NCBI GenBank assembly: GCA_948496895.1
Contig: CAOOJO010000068.1
Location: 1-9,760 of the forward strand
From: an uncultured Acetatifactor sp.
GTDB lineage: Bacteria > Bacillota > Clostridia > Lachnospirales > Lachnospiraceae
Reading direction: 5' to 3'
DNA length: 9,760 nt
The translations under genes and the position numbers were made by a program. The notes below the pieces were generated by a model. The model ran no database searches, was not told the origin of the DNA, and saw nothing but the letters and a program-made list of their open reading frames with translations. Positions 5,447 to 9,760 of this stretch are shown here, in pieces. Position 1 is the first letter of the stretch. The number at the start of each line of letters is the position of its first letter.

Positions 5447-7447
5447 TCAGCGGTAATACTGCTCCTGGGCGTGCCACAGCTCAAAGTACCTCCCGGCGGC
5501 GTCCCGCAGCAGCTCCTCGTGGCTCCCGGCCTGAACCAGCCTCCCGCCGTCCATCACCAGTATCCGGCCGCAGAACCGGCAGGAGGACATGCGGTGGGAG
5601 ATGAAAATGGCCGTCCTGTTCTCCGAGATGCGGTTCAGGTTCTCATAGACCTCGTATTCCGCCTGAGGATCCAAGGCGGCCGTGGGCTCATCCAGAATCA
5701 ATATGGGAGCCTGCCTGTACAGGGCCCTGGCTATGGCGATTTTCTGGGCCTCCCCGCCGGAGATCTCCACCCCCTGGGGATCGAAGTCCTTATAAAGGGA
5801 AGTCTCCAGATCCATCCCCTCCAGCCGTGCCCCGAAACCGGCCTCCTCCAGGGCCGCCCTGGCCCTCATCTCATCATATGTCCTGCTGCCCGCCAGATTC
5901 TGCCCCAGCCCAAAGGAGAACAGCTGGAAGTCCTGGAAGACCACGCCGAAGAGCTCCCGGCGGGACGCCCCGTCCAGCTCCCGGATGTCCCTGCCGTTCA
6001 CCAGAATCGCTCCCTCGTCCGGGTCATACAGCCCGCACAGCAGCTTGATCATAGTCGTCTTGCCGCTGCCGTTCACGCCCACCACCGCCAGCTTCTCCCC
6101 GGGACGTATGGCAAAGGACAGATCGTCCAGGGCCTTGCCCTCCGTGCCCGGGTACGTAAAGGAGACGCCCCTAAACTCTATCTCCAGGGAATCCGCGACA
6201 TCTACAGGCTCCATGGACCGAGATTCCATGGCCTGAGGCTCCGCAGACCGCGACTCCGCAGGTCGAAGCTGAAGCCCCGCCGAACCCGCCGCTCCTTCCG
6301 ACCCTACAGAAGAACCGGTTCCCCTACCCGCAGGCTCTTTCTCCGTCAGATTGTCTTTCTCCAGCGAATCCCCTCTCCCCGTCAGGCCGCCCTTCCCTGT
6401 CTCCTTCCCCATCCCTAAGTACCGCAATATCACCTCCAGCGCCTCCACATTAGAATTCAGCAGCGTGATCTGCGCCGCAAACGTGGTGAAGCCCGACACG
6501 AACTGCCCGATTCCCCCCACATACTGCACGATGCTCCCCACCGGGAACAGCCCGGCCAGGGCCCGCATGCCCACGGTCAGATAGATGGACAGGTTCATGG
6601 CGAACCCCGCCAGAGAGCCCAGCCCACTGTACCTGAACTCAATGCCCTTCAGCCTTTTCATGGGCGTCCTGCCCTTCTCCAAAAGCTGCCCCATCTCGCT
6701 GCGGATCAGGTCTCCCTGGCGGTAGAGCCGGATGTCCTTCCCGGAATGATAGGTATCGATATAATTTTCCAGATAATAGCTGTAGACCTGGTTGATCGGC
6801 ACCAGCCCCGCATAGGCCGCGAAGACCTTCTTCGTGGAACGGGAAACCGTATATAAATTGACGCATATATTCCCCAAAATCAACGCCGCCAGCCCCGCCG
6901 ACGCCCAGGCCGAGCAGAAAAATCCCGTCAGCGCCCCCGCCCCCGGCCCGCACTGCACGAAGACCTCACAGAAGATGGCCACGGCAAAAAGGATGGTGAA
7001 CACGCTTTTGACCAAAGCCTTCACGGGATTCACCAGGTTCCACAGCCCCATGCCGTTCACATTGGCCATCTGCCGGATCCTCTCCCGCAGCGCCTGGACT
7101 TCATAGCTCTCCACCTCCTGGTAGGACAGCTCCATCATCTTGCTGTCCAGCCTCCAGTCATATTGCTGGAAGAGCACGTTCTGCTTCACGTTCACCAGCC
7201 TCTCCATCCAGGCCCCCAGCCCCCCGCAGACCAGGTTCAGCACCGCCATGAGGAGCACGCCCTCCAGCAGGCGGGTCATGTCCCACCCCGCCAGCAGCCC
7301 GTTCACCAGCGCCGCGGACAGATAGATATTGATGAATGGCGACAGCGCCGTCATACAGGCCTGCAGCACGCAGCACGGCAGGAAACCGGGGGCCAGCCCC
7401 TCGATGAGCCTGATTCCGCCTGCAATCACCTTAAGATTCTTCCTCAT
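5447..7447 (-). CDS. ABC exporter half-transporter (subunit 2), membrane domain fused to ATPase
   Basis: A 666-residue type IV (B-family) ABC exporter half. The membrane domain has about six segments (roughly 21-53, 57-80, 148-164, 176-199, 273-301, 304-330). The nucleotide-binding domain (about 420-666) has Walker A GVNGSGKTT (457-465), Q-loop Gln505 (VFQDF), signature ISGGE (562-566), Walker B ILILDEPTA with catalytic Glu587, and H-loop His618 (FISHR). All ATPase residues look intact. A low-complexity linker of about 70 residues (346-418) separates the two domains; the partner subunit has none. An in-frame GTG at 7504 extends the frame, but AGGAGG at 7455-7460, seven bases from the ATG at 7445-7447, favours the shorter form. 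It follows its partner by 94 bases and probably heterodimerises with it. Substrate is unknown: candidates are peptides, lipids or drugs. Confidence 0.94.
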   Translation of the reverse strand: MRKNLKVIAGGIRLIEGLAPGFLPCCVLQACMTALSPFINIYLSAALVNGLLAGWDMTRLLEGVLLMAVLNLVCGGLGAWMERLVNVKQNVLFQQYDWRLDSKMMELSYQEVESYEVQALRERIRQMANVNGMGLWNLVNPVKALVKSVFTILFAVAIFCEVFVQCGPGAGALTGFFCSAWASAGLAALILGNICVNLYTVSRSTKKVFAAYAGLVPINQVYSYYLENYIDTYHSGKDIRLYRQGDLIRSEMGQLLEKGRTPMKRLKGIEFRYSGLGSLAGFAMNLSIYLTVGMRALAGLFPVGSIVQYVGGIGQFVSGFTTFAAQITLLNSNVEALEVILRYLGMGKETGKGGLTGRGDSLEKDNLTEKEPAGRGTGSSVGSEGAAGSAGLQLRPAESRSAEPQAMESRSMEPVDVADSLEIEFRGVSFTYPGTEGKALDDLSFAIRPGEKLAVVGVNGSGKTTMIKLLCGLYDPDEGAILVNGRDIRELDGASRRELFGVVFQDFQLFSFGLGQNLAGSRTYDEMRARAALEEAGFGARLEGMDLETSLYKDFDPQGVEISGGEAQKIAIARALYRQAPILILDEPTAALDPQAEYEVYENLNRISENRTAIFISHRMSSCRFCGRILVMDGGRLVQAGSHEELLRDAAGRYFELWHAQEQYYR
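6206..6265 (-). repeat. 30-bp imperfect tandem duplication in the ABC linker
   Basis: Units 6206-6235 and 6236-6265 (both starting AGGCTCC on the plus strand) match at 19 of 30 bases and encode the degenerate decapeptides PAESRSAEPQ and AMESRSMEPV. They form the end of the linker between membrane and ATPase domains. Confidence 0.65.
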
Positions 7448-7454
7448 GCCGTCT

Positions 7455-7460
7455 CCTCCT
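7455..7460 (-). promoter_or_regulatory. Ribosome binding site fixing the start of ABC subunit 2
   Basis: AGGAGG on the minus strand, seven bases from the ATG at 7445-7447. The upstream in-frame GTG at 7502-7504 has no comparable site, so translation most likely begins at 7447. Confidence 0.8.
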
Positions 7461-7541
7461 GTCCCGCACCCAAAGGCCTGTGGCCTGTTCTCCCGGATTC
7501 CCACAGCTTCCCCGCTCCGTAACCGTAAGATCGTCCCTTCC

Positions 7542-9347
7542 TCATATGCCCTCCGCCTCCCCCTCCTGCCCGTAATACCGGCTCTGCACCCGGAACATGG
7601 CGGCGTACTTCCCGTCCAGCGCCATGAGCTGCTCGTGGCTCCCCCGCTCCGCGATCCTTCCCTCCTCCAGCACCAGGATGGTGTCGCAGAACCGGGTGCT
7701 GGCCAGCCTGTGGGAGATGAAGACCGATGTCCGCCCGGCGGTGAGCTCGCTGTATTTCCGGTAGATCTCGCTCTCCGCGATCGGATCCAAAGCAGCGGTG
7801 GGTTCGTCCAGCACCACGATCCGGCCGTCCTTGTACAGGGCCCTGGCCAGCGCCAGCTTCTGCTTCTCCCCGCCGGACAGCTCGATTCCCTTCTCCTGGA
7901 CCCCTTTCAGCAGCAGCGTGTCCTCCTTCTCCGGCAGGCTCTCCACCTTGGCCCCGAACCCGCTTAAATCCAGGGCCCGATCCAGCCTGCCCCGGTCTAT
8001 CCGCAAGTCCTGGGCCAGGGCGATGTTCCTGGCGATGGTGGTGGGACAGAGATAGATGTCCTGGAACACCACCGAGTACAGGCCGAAATATTGGTCAATG
8101 TTGAAGTCCCGGATGTCTGTGCCGTCCACCAGGATGCTGCCCCAGGTAGGCGCGTAGAGGCCGCACAGGAGCTTGACCAGCGTGGTCTTCCCCGCCCCGT
8201 TGGCCCCCACGATGGCCACCTTCTCCCCCTTCCTTATGGTAAAATCCAAATCGTTTATGGTATCCTGCCCGGCTCCGGGATAGCGAAAACCCACATGGCG
8301 GAACCGAATCTCGCAGGTCCCCTCAGGAAGAGGCGCTCCCTGCCCATGGTTGAAGAGATCCTCCATCTCCAGGAACTGCCGGAGATCCTCCGCGGTGTAG
8401 CTGGAAGCCTTCATGGCCACCAGGCTGTTCATCATGGTGAATATCCATACGGAGTATTGGGTGATGATGGTGAAATAAAAGATGAAATCCGAGATCTCCA
8501 TCTGCCCTCCAAAGAGCCGGCGAATCAGCATCCCGTAGGCCAGGACGTCCCGGCAAAAGGCCAGGAGCAGGCATGCCAGGCTGATGCCCAGGCGCTTCCC
8601 CTCCTCCTTCCGATACCAGTATGTCCTATCGTCTAAGAATTCTCGGTACAGCGCATGGAACCAGGACGCCAGGGAGAAGAGCCGGATGTCCTTGGCCGCA
8701 CGGTAGTCCCCGGCCCTGCTGCCCAGATACCCCAGATGCCTGTCGTGCTCCGCCCAGCGGCTCCGGTTGCGGTACTGCCATCCGGAGAAGAGCTGCCCCG
8801 CCAGGAAGTCCGCCACCCCCAGGACGAAGAGCAATGCCACCGCCCAGGGCATGAATTCCCATAAAAGGACGGAGTAGAGCGCCAGCCCCAAGACCGAGGA
8901 AAGGATATCCACCATCTGGGCAAAGAGCTGCTCCGCGCCGGATCTGTCGGAATACACGGCCTCCTTCGCCTTCTGGGCCAGCAGCTGGCCGCCCGGATCC
9001 TCCACATTCTGGTAATCCGCGTCCATGTTCTTGTCCGCGATGCGCCCCAGGTACCCCAGGCGGACGAACATGGCATCGTACTTCAGCTTGGCCCCCACAT
9101 AATTGTCCGCCAGGTTCAGCAGCAGGAGCGCCCCGCTGTAGGACAGGATATACCACAGCAGGGACGACTCCTTCGTCTGCCCGGGAATCAGGGATGTCAT
9201 ATATTTCGTCAGATAGGAACCCAGCAGCGGAATCAGAATGTGGATCGGAACCCGGGCTACCGCCGCAAGCAGCATGCCCTTGTCCAATAGAAAGGATTGC
9301 CTGATCAAGAACCAAATATTGCCCATTACCGTATGTTTCTTCTCCAT
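7542..9347 (-). CDS. ABC exporter half-transporter (subunit 1), membrane domain fused to ATPase
   Basis: A 601-residue type IV ABC exporter half and first gene of the pair. Six membrane segments are likely (about 23-46, 62-85, 147-163, 167-187, 252-275, 286-310). The ATPase domain (about 345-590) shows Walker A GANGAGKTT (381-389), Q-loop Gln429 (VFQDI), signature LSGGE (490-494), Walker B VVLDEPTA with catalytic Glu515, and H-loop His546 (FISHR). All ATPase residues are canonical, and the domain junction is short (about 328-344). The frame extends upstream to a TTG at 9419, but that TTG is part of the promoter -35 box. The ATG at 9345-9347 is therefore preferred, although its G-rich site GGGGGGAGGA lies unusually close (GGAGG is two bases from the ATG). 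An internal ATG at codon 8 is a weaker alternative. No peptidase domain or precursor peptide gene is nearby, so the exported substrate is unknown. Confidence 0.94.
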   Translation of the reverse strand: MEKKHTVMGNIWFLIRQSFLLDKGMLLAAVARVPIHILIPLLGSYLTKYMTSLIPGQTKESSLLWYILSYSGALLLLNLADNYVGAKLKYDAMFVRLGYLGRIADKNMDADYQNVEDPGGQLLAQKAKEAVYSDRSGAEQLFAQMVDILSSVLGLALYSVLLWEFMPWAVALLFVLGVADFLAGQLFSGWQYRNRSRWAEHDRHLGYLGSRAGDYRAAKDIRLFSLASWFHALYREFLDDRTYWYRKEEGKRLGISLACLLLAFCRDVLAYGMLIRRLFGGQMEISDFIFYFTIITQYSVWIFTMMNSLVAMKASSYTAEDLRQFLEMEDLFNHGQGAPLPEGTCEIRFRHVGFRYPGAGQDTINDLDFTIRKGEKVAIVGANGAGKTTLVKLLCGLYAPTWGSILVDGTDIRDFNIDQYFGLYSVVFQDIYLCPTTIARNIALAQDLRIDRGRLDRALDLSGFGAKVESLPEKEDTLLLKGVQEKGIELSGGEKQKLALARALYKDGRIVVLDEPTAALDPIAESEIYRKYSELTAGRTSVFISHRLASTRFCDTILVLEEGRIAERGSHEQLMALDGKYAAMFRVQSRYYGQEGEAEGI

Positions 9348-9366
9348 GTCCTCCCCCCATGCGCGC

Positions 9367-9382
9367 TCGTAAAATCGTAAAC
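9367..9382 (-). repeat. 8-bp tandem repeat just downstream of the ABC promoter, possible operator
   Basis: TCGTAAAA (9367-9374) and TCGTAAAC (9375-9382) on the plus strand are adjacent copies. They cover the predicted transcription start and first bases of the leader of the ABC operon, a usual place for a repressor site. No regulator gene is in the window, so this is speculative. Confidence 0.35.
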
Positions 9383-9390
9383 CTGAGACC

Positions 9391-9419
9391 AGATTAGCGC
9401 AGATGCCCGCTTGGGTCAA
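9391..9419 (-). promoter_or_regulatory. Promoter of the ABC exporter pair
   Basis: On the minus strand TTGACC (9414-9419) and TAATCT (9391-9396) are separated by exactly 17 bases, a good sigma-A type match. The expected leader of about 35-40 bases ends at the ATG at 9347. This makes the longer TTG-started reading frame unlikely. Confidence 0.68.
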
Positions 9420-9511
9420 TATGGCAGGCGCAAGTGGTAGGGATGGGAGGCTCAGAGGTAAAACCGACGCCCTATGCGGTCTTCGCCTCCTGCAGGGGAG
9501 ATAAGGAAATA

Positions 9512-9541
9512 CCGTTGCCTGGGCGTTTGTCCATGCAACGG
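9512..9541 (-). terminator. Hairpin downstream of the alpha/beta hydrolase, likely terminator
   Basis: CCGTTGC (9512-9518) pairs with GCAACGG (9535-9541). After one mismatch TGGG pairs with TCCA, leaving a 6-base loop. On the minus strand it follows the hydrolase stop codon by about 45 bases and is followed by TATTTCCTTATC, a weak U-rich tail. It insulates the hydrolase gene from the ABC promoter. Confidence 0.55.
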
Positions 9542-9586
9542 CATTTGAGTGATTCTGATTCCATTTTCAGGCGTGCAGGCCGGAAT

Positions 9587-9760
9587 TTACTGGATGGTTC
9601 GTAGAAAGCCTTCCACCTCTTTGTTGAATGTATGGTATCTCTTATTTGCAATAAAGTGATTCCCTTTCACAATCGATAATCTCGCATTGGGTATATTTTT
9701 TGCGATCTCTTTTGTATGGGATTCCCGGATCATATCATTTGTGCCGCAGATCACCAGCGT
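9587..9760 (-). CDS. Alpha/beta hydrolase, C-terminal part (runs off the window)
   Basis: The final 57 codons of a gene that enters from the right edge, ending at TAA (9587-9589). The translation begins TLVICGTNDMIRESHTKEIA, has LSIVKGNHFIANK in the middle and ends EGFLRTIQ. The GTxD segment (Asp9 of the visible part) and GNHF (His35) match the catalytic acid and histidine regions of alpha/beta-hydrolase-fold enzymes; the nucleophile serine lies outside the window. The fragment is plainly more AT-rich than the neighbouring genes, which may mean different ancestry. It is too short to name a substrate; carboxylesterase and peroxidase-like or carbon-carbon hydrolase branches share these motifs. 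Confidence 0.8.
   Translation of the reverse strand, partial: TLVICGTNDMIRESHTKEIAKNIPNARLSIVKGNHFIANKRYHTFNKEVEGFLRTIQ

Noticed and set aside
5420..5452. Intrinsic terminator after the ABC operon
   Set aside because: The stem is imperfect and the T-run lies before the hairpin on the plus strand (A-run after it on the minus strand), so no U-tract follows in either direction.
5471..6418. Long open frame on the plus strand opposite the second ABC gene
   Set aside because: It is antisense to a clear ATPase domain, has proline/arginine-rich composition typical of GC-rich shadows, no ribosome binding site and no recognisable motif.
7474..7486. Hairpin in the gap between the two ABC genes
   Set aside because: AGGCC/GGCCT with a 3-base loop is short and lacks a U-tract; the genes are more likely co-transcribed.
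7448..7504. GTG-started 19-residue extension of the second ABC subunit
   Set aside because: It contains the AGGAGG that serves the ATG at 7447, has no ribosome site of its own and adds a sequence unlike ABC N-termini.
9348..9419. TTG-started extension of the first ABC subunit
   Set aside because: The TTG is part of a TTGACC -35 box with a -10 seventeen bases on, so this segment is upstream of, or at, the transcription start.
9446..9500. Riboswitch-like structured region between the hydrolase and ABC genes
   Set aside because: Several short complementary pieces exist (GGAGGC/GCCTCC, ACCG/CGGT), but they match no known riboswitch core, and the segment lies upstream of the predicted ABC promoter, so it is not in that leader.

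Overview
The window looks like a chromosomal stretch from a GC-rich anaerobic Firmicute, most likely a gut Lachnospiraceae-type clostridium. This is inferred from strong AGGAGG-type ribosome binding sites, from the style of the proteins (GH38 alpha-mannosidase N-terminus, heparinase II/III-like protein, tributyrin-esterase-like hydrolase, paired ABC exporters), and from TTGACA/TATAAT-like promoters. No tRNA, rRNA, CRISPR array, complete insertion sequence or phage module is visible. Species cannot be fixed from the sequence alone.

Layout from left to right. (1) Positions 7-750, minus strand: the N-terminal, non-catalytic part of a GH38 alpha-mannosidase, ending at a stop just before the catalytic domain would begin. 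(2) A divergent promoter region at about 751-898. (3) Positions 899-1702, plus strand: an alkaline-phosphatase-superfamily metallohydrolase, followed by a 15-bp-stem hairpin at 1777-1815 that separates it from the convergent gene. (4) Positions 1852-4898, minus strand: an esterase, a 73-residue unknown protein and a heparinase II/III-like protein, read in that order with gaps of roughly 75-95 bases and therefore possibly one operon. (5) Positions 4919-5224, minus strand: what looks like the C-terminal remnant of an Rpn/PD-(D/E)XK-transposase-like protein with a GKAE tandem repeat, plus a short gene-poor gap. (6) Positions 5447-9347, minus strand: two adjacent ABC exporter half-transporters behind a good promoter at 9391-9419; they probably form a heterodimer. 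(7) A hairpin at 9512-9541, and at the right edge (9587-9760, minus strand) the last 57 codons of an alpha/beta hydrolase whose GC content is visibly lower than that of its neighbours.

Functionally, the left half suggests breakdown of complex or host-derived glycans (mannosidase part, lyase-like protein, esterase), but no transporter or regulator dedicated to it lies in the window. The right half is an export cassette of unknown substrate. The most unusual feature is that two unrelated proteins, the heparinase-like protein and the second ABC subunit, carry long low-complexity linkers at domain junctions, each built in part from in-frame tandem duplications. A third tandem repeat lies in the Rpn-like remnant. 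I did not find convincing evidence of a wholly new multi-gene system.
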